A stretch of DNA of 64,000 bases, from contig NC_061817.1 in NCBI RefSeq assembly GCF_021462225.1, positions 13,197,204-13,261,203 on the forward strand, in the 5' to 3' direction. Each line of letters opens with the position of its first letter. Position 1 is the first letter of the stretch. The notes under the pieces are model-generated. The model saw only the letters and a program-made list of their open reading frames with translations, was not told the DNA's origin and ran no database searches. The DNA comes from Girardinichthys multiradiatus. Its lineage: Eukaryota; Chordata; Actinopteri; Cyprinodontiformes; Goodeidae. Of the stretch, positions 1 through 27,959 are shown one piece after another. A program made the position numbers and the translations under genes.

Positions 1-2320
1 AGCTCTTCCAAATCAACTCAAAATGCCTTTTGCTGAAATTACAGCACATTTGGCTGGTTGGTTGAACTCTGCCCTCAGTGGGCTGAAACCCCAAGTTCAC
101 TGAATAGTGGGTACATTGTTTAAAGGTGAGGGGTGGGATGTAAGATGTGGTCATGGGATGTGATTGTAGCTCTGATTTCAGGATGCTGGCCTACAATATA
201 GTGAACCTCTGCCTCACTCAAGTCCCTGTGGCAAATTTAAGTTTTCAGAAGGATGTGAAGTTCAGTTTTTATCTCAACTAGAGCATTTTCTTCCAAAGGT
301 TTGCTGTGTGTCCTTCCTGGCCTGTGGCAAGCAGGATGTCTTTGCATTTACTTTTAAGTGAGCCCTCATTCTTTTAAAGCTGAATTGTTGGACCAAAATA
401 AACCTGTCAATCGATCCTTCATGGCTCAGCTGTATTTATACTTGGATTAAGTTGCACACAAGTGGAATCTTTTTACTAATTAAAGACAACTGATTGCTTT
501 GGATTATATTTAAATATAGCAGAGTAAACGGCTGAATACAAAAGGCACAGACGCCACACTGTTCAAAATGAATTTAAAAACCATGCATACATCAATACCT
601 TCTAATTTACTATCATGTGATACAACTACTTTGTGTTGATTGATCACAGTAAATCTTAATGAAATACCTTGAAGTTTGTGGTTCCAATGTGATAAAATTT
701 GCGAAAGTAACAGTATCGTGAATGCTTTTGCTAGGTACCAGCTGTGTGCGCCAGTTGTATAGCAGGTAAAGCTTGTTTTCTTTAGCAGTTATACCAACAG
801 AGTATTTAAGCCAAAAGAGAAGACATTTTTTTGGTCGCTTTGACATTATCCACTCTGACCAACACTATCTCCCATGCTGTTTTAATTGCAGGTGGGGTCA
901 AAGGTCCAGGCCAGGAGCAACTCCCCTCTTCACTCACCTTTCCTGTCCTTCCTGTTTGATTTCAGTTCCTCATACCTTTATCCTATCTCCTTAACCCCTC
1001 CCTCTCCCCAAAGGTATGAAGGTGTTGGCTTTAAAGAGTCACTGTTGTGGGTGTGCGTCACACACCCACTTCAAGCATGAGACGGGTCAGCATGCTGGAC
1101 TCATTTCCACTCATGTGGAAAGAAGTCGCATTGAGCTGCTGTCAGCTGCCTCTTGTCAGTTTGCTTGACAATGTGTGCATGTTTGGTTTTAATTCAAACT
1201 CACACAATCCCACATGAGATACTGAGCGCTCTCGTCTGTGTTATCAGCCATGGTTTCTATCAGTTCATTTGACAGCAGGTGAACCTTGCTTTCCTTAAAT
1301 TGGACCTTGAGTCTTGGATGTCTGCACAGGGCGTGTTCATTATTAGTGGAGATACATGGAAATTTAGCTACCCTCAGCTCAAAGAGTTGTGCTGATCTTC
1401 AAAGTTTGAACGCATAACCAAATCGGCCAGTTAGATCTTTAAAATCCAATAGTTAATCTTCCTTCTGATGTGTTATTGCAAATATTCAGTTATGTTAGGT
1501 GCTTATTTTGGAACAAATTGTGTATCCTTTAACTTTACTTTCTGTTTTTGCTCATAATTAATTTGGGAGAAAGTGTATCATGATACAGCCATTATGTGAG
1601 TAGTTATTCTACATTCCTTTACTATCTCTTTTGCGAAAGCAGAGAGTTATTCATAGACCCGTTTCACACTTCACACATTCTAACCTGTAGCTTCTCCACA
1701 TCACCTTGAACAATGCATCTCCATGGTGAAAGATGGTGATGGCAGCATTATGCTTTGGAGATGCTTTTCCCGTGCAGGGACAGGGAAGCTGGTTAGAGTT
1801 GATGGATGGATAGAACTAAATACAGTGGAAAACTGTAAGGAAAACTGATAGATGCTACAAAAGAATTCAATTTAACTAAGAAGTATGTTTCTAATAGGAA
1901 ATGAAAAATGTATAATTTACATTTCAACAATGTACATCCACATTACAAATACGTTTTGACATGCCATGTTTATTGGCATGTCAAAAACGTACATCCTACT
2001 TAATAAAGGGAAAAATCTTTATTAGGATTACAGCGATCAAACCCTTCTTATAATTACTGAGCAGCTTTTTGTGAGTTTCTACTGCTCTTTTGATGATTTA
2101 TCTTTGCCAATGAGCTCCAAGTCTTTGAGGTTGGAAAGCCTCCTTGCTATCACCCTAATCTTTAACTGCCTACACAGATACTCTATTAGATTCAAGTCAA
2201 CACTCCGACTGAGCCACTTGAAAATGTTAATATTACTTCTAGTTAGGAGAAACATGTTGGTAAAATTGAAGGGTTACTTTAAACCTAAATCTGCCACGGG
2301 TATGAATAACTTTGGGCTAT
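1..2320. other. Intergenic spacer with degraded Tc1 relics
   Basis: I see no gene here; open frames are short and match nothing I recognise. About 525-720 looks like the right-hand end of a decayed Tc1-like element (a 'gctgaatacaaaaggcac' phrase, then the terminal stretch about the TTGAAGTTTGTGG motif that recurs elsewhere in the window). About 1685-1830 is a decayed Tc1 transposase piece in + orientation, equivalent to the GGG-S-VMLWGCFS region. An AATAAA lies near 399, but no upstream exon supports a gene end there. Confidence 0.5.
1951..1990. repeat. Short inverted repeat (hairpin)
   Basis: Left arm 1951-1965 (ACGTTTTGACATGCC) and right arm 1975-1990 are reverse complements apart from one extra A in the right arm, with a 9-nt loop. 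It lies in decayed transposon sequence and may be a remnant of terminal inverted repeats. Confidence 0.6.
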
Positions 2321-2321
2321 A

Positions 2322-3889
2322 CAGGTCCTTCTCAAAAAATTAGCATATTGTGATAAAGTTCATTATTTTCCATAATGTAATGATGAAAATTTAACATTCA
2401 TATATTTTAGATTCATTGCACACTAACTGAAATATTTCAGGTCTTTTATTGTCTTAATACGGATGATTTTGGCATACAGCTCATGAAAACCCAAAATTCC
2501 TATCTCACAAAATTAGCATATCATTAAAAGGGTCTCTAAACAAGCTATGAACCTAATCATCTGAATCAACGAGTTAACTCTAAACACCTGCAAAAGATTC
2601 CTGAGGCCTTTAAAACTCCCAGCCTGGTTCATCACTCAAAACCCCAATCATGGGTAAGACTGCCGACCTGACTGCTGTCCAGAAGGCCACTATTGACACC
2701 CTCAAGCAAGAGGGTAAGACACAGAAAGACATTTCTGAACGAATAGGCTGTTCCCAGAGTGCTGTATCAAGGCACCTCAGTGGGAAGTCTGTGGGAAGGA
2801 AAAAGTGTGGCAGAAAACGCTGCACAACGAGAAGAGGTGACCGGACCCTGAGGAAGATTGTGGAGAAGGGCCGATTCCAGACCTTGTGGGACCTGCGGAA
2901 GCAGTGGACTGAGTCTGGAGTAGAAACATCCAGAGCCACCGTGCACAGGCGTGTGCAGGAAATGGGCTACAGGTGCCGCATTCCCCAGACCTGGGCTACA
3001 GAGAAGCAGCACTGGACTGTTGCTCAGTGGTCCAAAGTACTTTTTTCGGATGAAAGCAAATTCTGCATGTCATTCGGAAATCAAGGTGCCAGAGTCTGGA
3101 GGAAGACTGGGGAGAAGGAAATGCCAAAATGCCAGAAGTCCAGTGTCAAGTACCCACAGTCAGTGATGGTCTGGGGTGCCGTGTCAGCTGCTGGTGTTGG
3201 TCCACTGTGTTTTATCAAGGGCAGGGTCAATGCAGCTAGCTATCAGGAGATTTTGGAGCACTTCATGCTTCCATCTGCTGAAAAGCTTTATGGAGATGAA
3301 GATTTCATTTTTTAGCACGACCTGGCACCTGCTCACAGTGCCAAAACCACTGGTAAATGGTTTACTGACCATGGTATCACTGTGCTCAATTGGCCTGCCA
3401 ACTCTCCTGACCTGAACCCCATAGAGAATCTGTGGGATATTGTGAAGAGAACGTTGAGAGACTCAAGACCCAACACTCTGGATGAGCTAAAGGCCGCTAT
3501 CGAAGCATCCTGGGCCTCCATAAGACCTCAGCAGTGTCACAGGCTGATTGCCTCCATGCCACGCCGCATTGAAGCAGTCATTTCTGCCAAAGGATTCCCG
3601 ACCAAGTATTGAGTGCATAACTGTACATGATTATTTGAAGGTTGATGTTTTTTGTATTAAAAACACTTTTCTTTTATTGGTCGGATGAAATATGCTAATT
3701 TTGTGAGATAGGAATTTTGGGTTTTCATGAGCTGTATGCCAAAATCATCCGTATTAAGACAATAAAAGACCTGAAATATTTCAGTTAGTGTGCAATGAAT
3801 CTAAAATATATGAATGTTAAATTTTCTTCATGACATTATAGAAAATAATGAACTTTATCACAATATGCTAATTTTTTGAGAAGGACCTG
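2322..3889 (+). mobile_element. Tc1/mariner-like DNA transposon, copy 1
   Basis: A near-complete Tc1-family element flanked by the TA target duplication (2320-2321 and 3890-3891). Terminal inverted repeats are about 200 bp (2322-2521 and 3690-3889) and start with CAGGTCCTTCTC. Each TIR carries a related motif at its outer and inner edges (TCTCAAAAAATTAGCATAT outside, TCTCACAAAATTAGCATAT inside), which is the IR/DR arrangement known from fish Tc1 elements, where transposase binds both repeats. A transposase pseudogene fills the centre. Two more copies of this family lie at 47687-49250 (inverted) and 60140-61750. Confidence 0.95.
2650..3612 (+). pseudogene. Tc1-like transposase, interrupted (copy 1)
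   Basis: The product would be a DDE (DD34E-type) transposase. The N-terminus has a helix-turn-helix that begins MGKTADLTAVQKATIDTLKQ, followed by a basic GRKKCGRKR segment. The catalytic part has FSDESKF (first Asp), HDLAPAHSAK (second Asp) and PDLNPIENLWD (Glu). An in-frame TAG at 3313-3315 replaces the CAG codon found at this place in copy 2, just before the second catalytic Asp, so the copy is dead. It also lacks a 42-bp segment (14 residues) present in the copy at 60468, between the DNA-binding and catalytic regions; the same loss is seen in the copy at 47961-48922. Confidence 0.93.
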
Positions 3890-3891
3890 TA

Positions 3892-4351
3892 CATAGACAC
3901 GGTATTCTCCTAAAGAAATGACTCAGTAATGACAGTTTTGATTTTACATAAAAATAAAGACCAAAGCAAAAATATCAGTTATGTAATAATCAGATTTCAG
4001 CACCTGTTTCCTGAAATGTGATTTAAAAAAAAAAGCTTTCTAAGAACTTGATCCATTTGACACTATCAGAAATAAATGCATGACAGGTAAATCTCCAGGG
4101 ATGTAAACTCGGCGAGGGCAGCGGAAGGAGAGTGGAACAGGTTGGCCCGGTCTGCACCGCTCACTGTTGATGACACACCTACACCTGCTGGCCTGGGAGG
4201 AGCTGAGACAGGTGGACGCTCTTTAATTGAGAGGTGGGGGGATGAGAGACACCACGGGTGAACAAGAGGAGGAAGAAGAGAAGAGAGTACAGTGCTGGAA
4301 GAACCACAGCGGCACTCAGATTACGGCGACAGGTCCCGACGGGCTCCCAAG
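3892..4351 (+). other. Spacer and probable evpl promoter/5'UTR
   Basis: About 460 bp separate copy 1 of the Tc1 element from the evpl start codon. The last 250 bp are more GC-rich than the spacer and purine-rich just before the ATG, as expected for a first exon's 5'UTR. No TATA box at a convincing position and no firm transcription start can be named. The Tc1 element ends only about 460 bp upstream of the ATG and so could sit within the proximal promoter. Confidence 0.4.
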
Positions 4352-18621
<14,270 letters not shown>

Positions 18622-18797
18622 CAACAAAATTTAAAAAGAGATTGAAATTATCTACAGCTTGTGGTGCTAGTCAAACTGACAGGAGAGGAGAAACAGAAAT
18701 GTTTATGCATATATCAGATGAAGAAAAAAAACATATATTTTGGTGGGAATGTACTCATGGATTGTTTTTCTCTGTAATAGTTCTGGTTTTCTGTAAA

Positions 18798-18803
18798 AAT
18801 AAA
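18798..18803 (+). terminator. Probable evpl polyadenylation signal
   Basis: AATAAA about 177 bp downstream of the evpl stop codon, in AT-rich sequence with T-rich stretches following. Further ATTAAA motifs near 18857 and 18909 are alternatives. Confidence 0.6.
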
Positions 18804-18859
18804 GGTGTTTTTGTCATACCATTTGTCATATCATAAACTGTTGCCATGCATATTCTTAT

Positions 18860-20205
18860 TAAACTTAACCAGCTCACATTTGTTTTCTGATATTTGTTTA
18901 TCATTTTTATTAAATCTGGAAAACAAAATTCTATTTAATACATAAACTGGTTTTTACTTGGAATTCTTTGGGAGATATTTGAGTCCGTGATGGAAACATC
19001 ATTTAAAATCTCAGTAGATATTCTTAGCAAATGTACCTCTCCAACATCGATGTCCTGTGGTTGTCACAACAAACATGCTAAACTTCAGGGAACTGCAGGC
19101 ATCCCATTATGGTTTTGTTTTTGATATCAACATGATGTCTGTCCTTTCAGTGGTGCATTTCTAGGAACGACTCGCTCCTTATGACAGTGACATATCCTCT
19201 GGAACTCTCTGTGCTTACCTCAAGGTAAAATTCCTGTACTAGATGTACACAGCTTGTAAACTGAGGCGAGTCATAGGCTTGGAAATACAGGATTAAGGGT
19301 ACAGATTAAATGTGACTCATGCATGTTATACATTAAGGGTAACAAGGACAAACTAACAATGACACTTTGGCAAATCCAGTGAAATTAGGACCACTGATCC
19401 TTGTTTTTGACCTCAGCAGATCTCAATATATCAGGAAATGAGTACTTCTGAAAGTACTTACTCATAGTTCATCTTAAAAGTAGAAGAAGGTATGGAACAT
19501 ATACTTTGTTTGGTTGCTATTTGATATTAATGGAGGAAATGTGTAAAAGACCCCATCTAACCTCTCAGAGAGGGTTCACAGTAACAGCGGCTGGGATGTC
19601 TGTCTGCTAGATTACCCGATGACTCCAAGGACTTTGTGGGATTATTACCCATGATCCTGTCTGGACGGCTGAAGTGACCCCACTCTGTGTCGGGGGGATT
19701 GTTAAAGGATGATGGATGGGTCATCTCAAATAGAGCCAAAACAGCTTGGCATGTGATGTGTTTTGTTGTATTTGTGTCATTTTGTTCATTGTTTTTTATG
19801 AGAGCAAAGTAGCAACTCAGTAAAGGTTTTTGCATTTCTCTTCCTGATTGTACTGACAGATGTACAAGGCCCACAGTAAAAAGCTTGTTGAAAGGCCTAG
19901 AGTGCGACAGCATCCTATACACCACACAGATGTGCAAATAATTTGTTTTGACTAAACTGTTGCCTGACTGATGCACATAATAACTGACTGCTCCTTTTTT
20001 TGTTTTGCTTGATTATTATTGTTTTGTTTCAAATGCAGTGCTAATGGTACAAAAAGTGAGCATCTGCATTTTGGTCTCCATCAATTACACCACAAAGGAT
20101 GCTGACAATGGCTCCAGTAACGATAATTGTGCCAACACCATATCTACTATTATTAAAAGTGGTGTAATCCAGTAAAACCTACTCTGAAATTTTCTTGTTA
20201 AAATG
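18860..20205. other. Intergenic spacer
   Basis: Gene-free DNA between evpl and the transposon-rich block. No convincing exon, RNA gene or repeat boundary is seen; the longest open frames show no conserved motif. Confidence 0.5.
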
Positions 20206-20209
20206 TATA

Positions 20210-20739
20210 CCACCAGTCAAAAGTTTTAGAAACCCTTTCTCATTAAATTTTTGTCTTTATGTTTATGACTATTTACGTAGATTCTCACTGAAGGCATCAA
20301 CACTGTGAATAAATACATATGGAATCATGTAAGCAAACAAAAAACTGTAAAAGAACTTTAAATATGTTTTATATTTTAAATTAATTAAAGTAGCCGTCCT
20401 TTGCTGTAATGACTGAAATATTAACCTCTGGCCGTCTCTCAATGAACCTCTGGGATGTTTTTTTAAAACTCTTTGGAAAACCATTTCAGGTGACCACCTT
20501 ATGAAGCTCATGGAGAGTATGCAAAGAAAGCAAAGCATTCTTCAGAGCAAAGGGTGACTATTTGGAAGAATCTAAAATATAAAATGTTTAGAATTATTTC
20601 ACACTTTTTGTTTACTACATAGTTGCATGTGTTTTCATTCATAGTTTTGTTGTCTTTACAGAGAATCATTGTAGATAGCTGTGAAACTAAAGAGACCCGT
20701 TAAGTGAGAAAGTGTATCTAAAACGTTTGACTGGTAGTG
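20210..20739. mobile_element. TA-flanked Tc1-like non-autonomous element (530 bp)
   Basis: The ends are inverted repeats: left CCACCAGTCAAAAGTTTTAGA, and the right end read in reverse is CACTACCAGTCAAACGTTTTAGA. A TA duplication lies on both sides (20208-20209, 20740-20741). The interior is AT-rich with no transposase frame. The 'ACCAGTCAAAAGTTT' terminus is a well-known fish Tc1-like type. Confidence 0.8.
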
Positions 20740-20992
20740 TACATCAGTGTAGTATGTCCTATCTGTAAAGTGCCTGATACCTGAGGTATATTGGGATCTT
20801 AAAAATAAAATTGTAATGAAATAAAATTTAAAAAAGGCATAACGTCTCTTTATTACTACCAAAAGTAGATAAAAAAAACTAAACTTCTTTTTTCTCACAC
20901 CAAAATGTTGCAGACCATAAAACAAATGTTCTTATCAGACAGTAAATGCAAAATGCAGCTTTCAAATCATTAGCCTAATAGCATAATTGTTA

Positions 20993-21032
20993 GTTAGCCT
21001 CAGTTATGCCTCAGTTATGCTATGAGGCTAAC
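20993..21032. repeat. Small inverted repeat with internal direct repeat
   Basis: GTTAGCCTCA (20993-21002) and TGAGGCTAAC (21023-21032) are exact reverse complements. Between and overlapping them is a tandem duplication of CCTCAGTTATG. No function can be assigned. Confidence 0.6.
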
Positions 21033-21059
21033 GAAATGATTCCTATTGCTAAGTGAAAA

Positions 21060-21900
21060 AAGCCCTTCAAACCAACCTGGCACTATGTGAAAAAAGTAAT
21101 CACACTCTTTGTTAACTAATGAATTAACTATGATGACACTTTTTGGAAAGCTGAATTTATTATCACAAGACCTAGCTAGACCTGATTACTGCCTCCCTTG
21201 TCTCATTTAAGGTCAGTGTTCATGATTCAACAATAAGAAAGAGACTGGGTAAAAATGGCATCCATGGGAGAGTTCCATGGTGAAAATCACTACTGACAAA
21301 ACAAAACAAACACAAAGGCCCATCTCACATTTTGAAAAAACAACTTGTTGATCACCAAGAACTTTGGAAAAATACTCTGTGGAATGATGAGACAAGTGGG
21401 ATTTTGAGGAGGGTGTGTACCCCATTTTGTTCAGCATAAAACCCACACTTATTTTAGAATAAGAACATCCTACTGACAGTCAAAATGAGGGTGGTAGTAT
21501 AATGGCCTGTGGATTTGCTACTTCAGGCTCTGGACAACTTGCTGTAAATGATAGAACCGTGAATTTTTCTCTTCAGCAGAAAACCCAGGAGGAGAAGTTC
21601 CAGCCATCAATTTGTGACTTTAAGCTCAAGCGCAGTTACATTATGCAGCAGGATAACGAGCTGAAGAAAATCAGCAAATCCACCTCTGATTGTCTTGAAC
21701 AAATAACAAAATAAGGGATTGACCTTGGCATATCATATATATTGGACTGAAATACTATTGATATTTAATGGGATTCCCAAAAACTGAAAAAAGTTGAACT
21801 AAAACAATTCTGCAAAGAAGAGTGGATCAGAGTTCCTCCAAAGTGATATAAAAGACTCATTGCCAAACATCACAAATGTTTGATAACAGAGAATTTTAAT
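21060..21900 (+). mobile_element. Degraded Tc1-like element
   Basis: A relic running left to right, with the family's 'ctggcactatgtgaaaaaagtaatcacac' beginning and fragments of the transposase coding region (the stretch around 21375-21400 corresponds to the DDE Asp region, 'aatgatgagacaa'). Multiple stops and indels; only a remnant. Confidence 0.6.
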
Positions 21901-21904
21901 TTAA

Positions 21905-22960
21905 TTAACTTTATTGAGATTTTAGGTATTAGACCAACATAAAATTGAGCATGATTTATAACTGCAAAGAAAATGATAATGTTCAATTCTATTTACAACC
22001 AACATGCATTGTTGTGCATTTGTATTGATCTCCCTTTAATCCCTGAAAATACCTTGCCTTCATAAATAATTTAACTAGTAAATAAAGTTTACCAATCCAT
22101 GATTCAATCTCAGTATAAACCCAGCTGTTCTGTGTAGGCCTCAGAGGTTTGGGAAAGACCATTAGTGAACACACAGCCTTCTGTGTCATGGTAGCAGTTG
22201 GTCGAGGACCTGAATGCAGACAGAAGGCGGCCAGGATCATAGTAAGATGGGTGTTTAATAAAGCAAAGTCCAAACAAGGAACACAATCAACCAGCAGTCC
22301 AAAAAGAGAATACAGGGGCAACACATGAACCACAGAAGGAGTAAGAAACTTAGGACATCAGCAGAATAACAGGACAGGTAAACAGGAGAATCAGACCATT
22401 CCAGGGGTATAACTATAGAGAGGTGGTGTCTCTGGAATAAGGATCAGGTGAGGGTAATGAAAGGAAACTTGCAATGGCCGAGGCAATGAGTAACTGAGGG
22501 AAAAATTGACTAATGGACATGGAGTGAACATACAGTTAACAATAACTAAACAGACCTAGACAAAATACAAGAGGCATTAGAAATACCTAAACTGACAGAG
22601 TACCAGGCCAACATCCAAATCCCCATGTGTGATGAAAAACTAACACTTTATATCACTCTAAACACATCATCCCATGTGGTGAAACACAGTGGTGGCAGCA
22701 TGAGGCTGTGGGATCATCAAGGACAGGGAAGCTGATCAGAGTTGATGGGAATATGGACGGAGCTAAATAGAGGGCCACCCTGTTTGGCATTTCAGGGGGC
22801 TGAATACAAATGTTGGCCATGCTGTTCACATATGTTTTAAAATAATTTGAAAAAAGCATGTATTTTTGTCATTCCACTACACAATAATGACCTACTTTGT
22901 GTTGGTCAATCACATGAAATTCCAATAAACTACGTTGAAGTTGTGGAAATTTCAAAAAGT
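21905..22960 (+). mobile_element. Tc1-like relic interrupted by a second insertion
   Basis: The left part (about 21905-22185) has the terminal region and 'tctcagtataaacccagctgttctgtg' phrase shared with the relic at 58640. The right part (about 22610-22960) has a transposase trace ('cagtggtggcagcatgaggctg') and the right terminus. About 22186-22610 is unrelated sequence, so the relic was split by a later insertion. The inserted segment is not classified; its exact ends cannot be seen by eye. Confidence 0.6.
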
Positions 22961-22964
22961 TCAA

Positions 22965-24210
22965 AAATAAATAAATAAATATCAAGCAATTAGATTTGTT
23001 GCAAATGTATCAAAATTTGGTGAAAGACCAGCAAAGACATGCACTATGATTTAAGCAGTAAATATATTTTGGTTTATGAAATTATAGATAAAAGTTACTT
23101 ATTCCTTTAAAGATTCTAGCTTGATCTGCAGGAAACCTGGAATCATTTTTGTTTTAGTTCATGTTTGCAAAACTGAAGGTCTGGGTCACTTTTTAAAGGG
23201 GACCATTGCCTGCCCAGTTTGTCCTTCAGTAGAAACGAAGCTGCTCACCTGTCCATGTTAGTGGATTAAGACCTGGTTCTCACGGATTAAAGTTTGAAGC
23301 TCCACAAAGTTCTGCCTGCATGCTTTTAAGAGACAGCTGAAGGCAATCTGTGCATAAATCATGAAGAGTTCTACATGCTCTCCATGAGGGGTAGTGCAGA
23401 AATCCAGTCGTTTTTTGACTCTATATTTGTTAGTGAGGACACTTGCAAGACTTTATTTTGGTCAAAAGAAGGTAATATGTCTTTGTCTAAAAAACATCAA
23501 CTCAGGAGCAGTTTTCATCTTAAAAAAAACCAATATAAAACTTTTTTTTGACATTTGTGTTGCTGCAACAGAAACAAATTTAGGACCAAAAGTCAGGGTG
23601 ATTAAAATCTGCAGTGTACATGCAGGTTTATGTCAGGTCACTGCAGGCTAACGGATGAGTAGATCTAAATCCCCAGACGTTCACAACAGCTAAAGCCTCC
23701 ATAATAGCGCAGCAGGACCCGGAGGTGCTGTTATTGAGCGGCTAAGGCCTGATGACTGACGTCAGTTCATAGTGTGGGAAGCCCTGGAAGGTGTTAAGCA
23801 GGAAACAGCTTACAACTGCCCCATGTTACACCAGTTATAGACACAGTTAGAGTTCAGCTCAACGCTTTATGTTTCTCACATGATAACACATAACACTTTC
23901 TATTATAATGGGCTATAATATATTCTTGATTTATTGTGTACATAGTAATATAATCCACACAATTTTGGATAATTGGCTTCAGTTAGAAACCTGAGAAAAT
24001 GTGCAATAAATCAGTTTCACGTGTGTATTAAACCCTGAAAGACTCTATAAAGAACATTGACTTATTTCCTTCCTTTTAGATTCAAACAAGCTATTGCTGA
24101 ACTTTGCAACTACCTTAATGCACACAAGACATGTTAACAAATGCACAAGTAATACACTTACTAAGCTAAACCTTGATGGTTCACAAGTCGTAAATAGGTT
24201 GGTTGTTAAT
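22965..24210. other. Intergenic spacer
   Basis: AT-rich DNA with a short AAAT tract at its left edge (about 22967-22980). No gene, RNA or clear mobile element is recognised. Confidence 0.5.
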
Positions 24211-24216
24211 GCAACC

Positions 24217-25215
24217 AGGGGCGCCTCCAGGAGGTTGTCAAAAGGGCAGGCGGATGGGGGCCATATTCAATCTCAGAGTGCGAAACCAAAACCAAAAGCT
24301 ATAACACAGGAATTTTATTTTGCTGCCATCATGTTTATTGAGGTTGGGTTGAGAGCAGGTTTGGGAGAGACAGGCTTTTCAATGTGGCATACTATAAATG
24401 ACAAAAAACATAAATAAATAAACTCAGTAAAATATATCCTCTACTTTCTTGAATTCATATTATTTCCCAGTTAAATCATCCAAGGGCCCAGCAAGTTTTT
24501 AGAAGTGGCCAATGTGGTAAAATTAGATTTTTTCTTTCCACTGAGGCTTGCTCAGCTCAATCCAGTAAATTATTTAAATTGCTTTACCCTACGTATTTGC
24601 CATTCTGTTCCACGCTGATCCAAATTTGGTAGCATCCAGACATCCAAGAAACAGCCGCACCTACGATTCTTTGAGCAACCCGAGGCCGATTGAAAAGCTG
24701 TTTGTTTTGAGACTTGACAGCCTCTCAGCTTGGATGAAGTTCAACTCTCAGCACAACACTTCAATCGGGCAGGGGTTGGGTGCTGGAATCGCACGTCCGT
24801 AGAGACCAGGGCAGCTTTAGTGAGAATTAAAACAGCAACAGGTCAGACCTTAAGTAAGGCACTCTTCTCTTTGTTCTGTGTGCTGTCTGGTGCTGGCAAT
24901 GCATCACTCTTTCCAACTATTCCCTCTTAGGTTAAAGGTGTGTGTTAACATTTTGAATTAGGTGATAAAATCCTTTCCTTGCCGGAAGGTATGATTTTTA
25001 AAAAAATTTATAATTCAGAGGATAAACAGAAATCTCACCGTGATTTCCTTTAATGTAATGTACAGAGCTACACTGAAAGGAAAAGTATTGATTTTTCTCA
25101 GGGATTAACATAATCTATCGTAATTTAACTTTGTTACACATTTTTACTAGAGAAGGAGTCGGCCCCCAAATAAAATTCGGCTCAGGGCCTCATACAATCT
25201 TGAAACGGCTCTGTG
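24217..25215. mobile_element. Possible degraded DNA transposon 3' of aanat1
   Basis: The left edge carries 'aggggcgcctccaggaggttg' and the right edge 'ggctcagggcctcatacaatc', phrases I associate with the two ends of a recurrent fish transposon. No coding remnant or target duplication was confirmed, so this is a weak call. Confidence 0.3.
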
Positions 25216-25276
25216 TGCAAGTGCCTGATTTCAGTAAAAAAAATAAAAATAAAAGAAACAAGAAAAGAGAACAAAG

Positions 25277-27257
<1,981 letters not shown>

Positions 27258-27594
27258 CTGCGAGGAGAACTGGACGGTCAGCGTGTGTATTTATGGTGCA
27301 GCTCAGTCTGGATGATTCACAGGCTGATTTGCATTTGAATATTTGCGGAATGAATGAAAGTCATAATAGCGGAGCGTTGCAATTAATCGCGATTTGTTTT
27401 AGTCAATCAATGTGGAAAAAGAAGGGACGATAATTACTGATTTCCAATAAAACGCCACCTATTTATAGCAGCTGTGTGACTGAAGTTTTAACAGTTCTGC
27501 ACTGCAATTAATCAGCTCCCAGGCATTAAACACATATTTACTGACTGCAACCACAACAAAACCAAAGCAACACCAAGGCCGTGCAGACACTTAC

Positions 27595-27700
27595 CAACGA
27601 GGACAAAGGTGCTGAGGAATATCAGAGAAGGTTGTAAACAGCTCTGCTTCTCCTTGAGTGTCTCTCCTGTTTCCACTACAGATGTCCCTGTTCATTATGG
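27595..27700 (-). other. Candidate noncoding first exon of aanat1
   Basis: A strong GTAAGT donor on the minus strand (27594-27589) follows a stretch of moderate GC. It could splice to the acceptor at 27258. The 5' limit of the exon is a guess. Confidence 0.35.
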
Positions 27701-27703
27701 GCT

Positions 27704-27736
27704 GATTATTACTGTGAGTCACATGATGAAGGATTA
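27704..27736 (-). promoter_or_regulatory. Candidate OTX/CRX sites and E-box upstream of aanat1
   Basis: Read on the minus strand, a TAATCC core lies at 27736-27731 and a TAATC at 27708-27704. Between them is TCACATGA (27719-27726), an E-box of CACATG type. OTX-family sites and E-boxes are known to drive pineal and retinal AANAT expression, and these lie just upstream of the candidate first exon. Such short motifs also arise by chance. Confidence 0.35.
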
Positions 27737-27959
27737 TAGAAGTTGTTTCAATAACTCGGCAGCATTATCTCCTCACTAGCAGATCACATAATGTTGTCAC
27801 TCCTAAAGGTGTCAGAAAAAACAAGCAACTGTTTTATATGACCCTATGGGTCCTCCTAGGTAAATACTGACAGCCTCCTCCAGGGATAAAGATCAATTTA
27901 TTTTAATGTGACCTTCTCTAAACGTTTGAATGCACATGTCCAACTGTTCAATGTTACTT

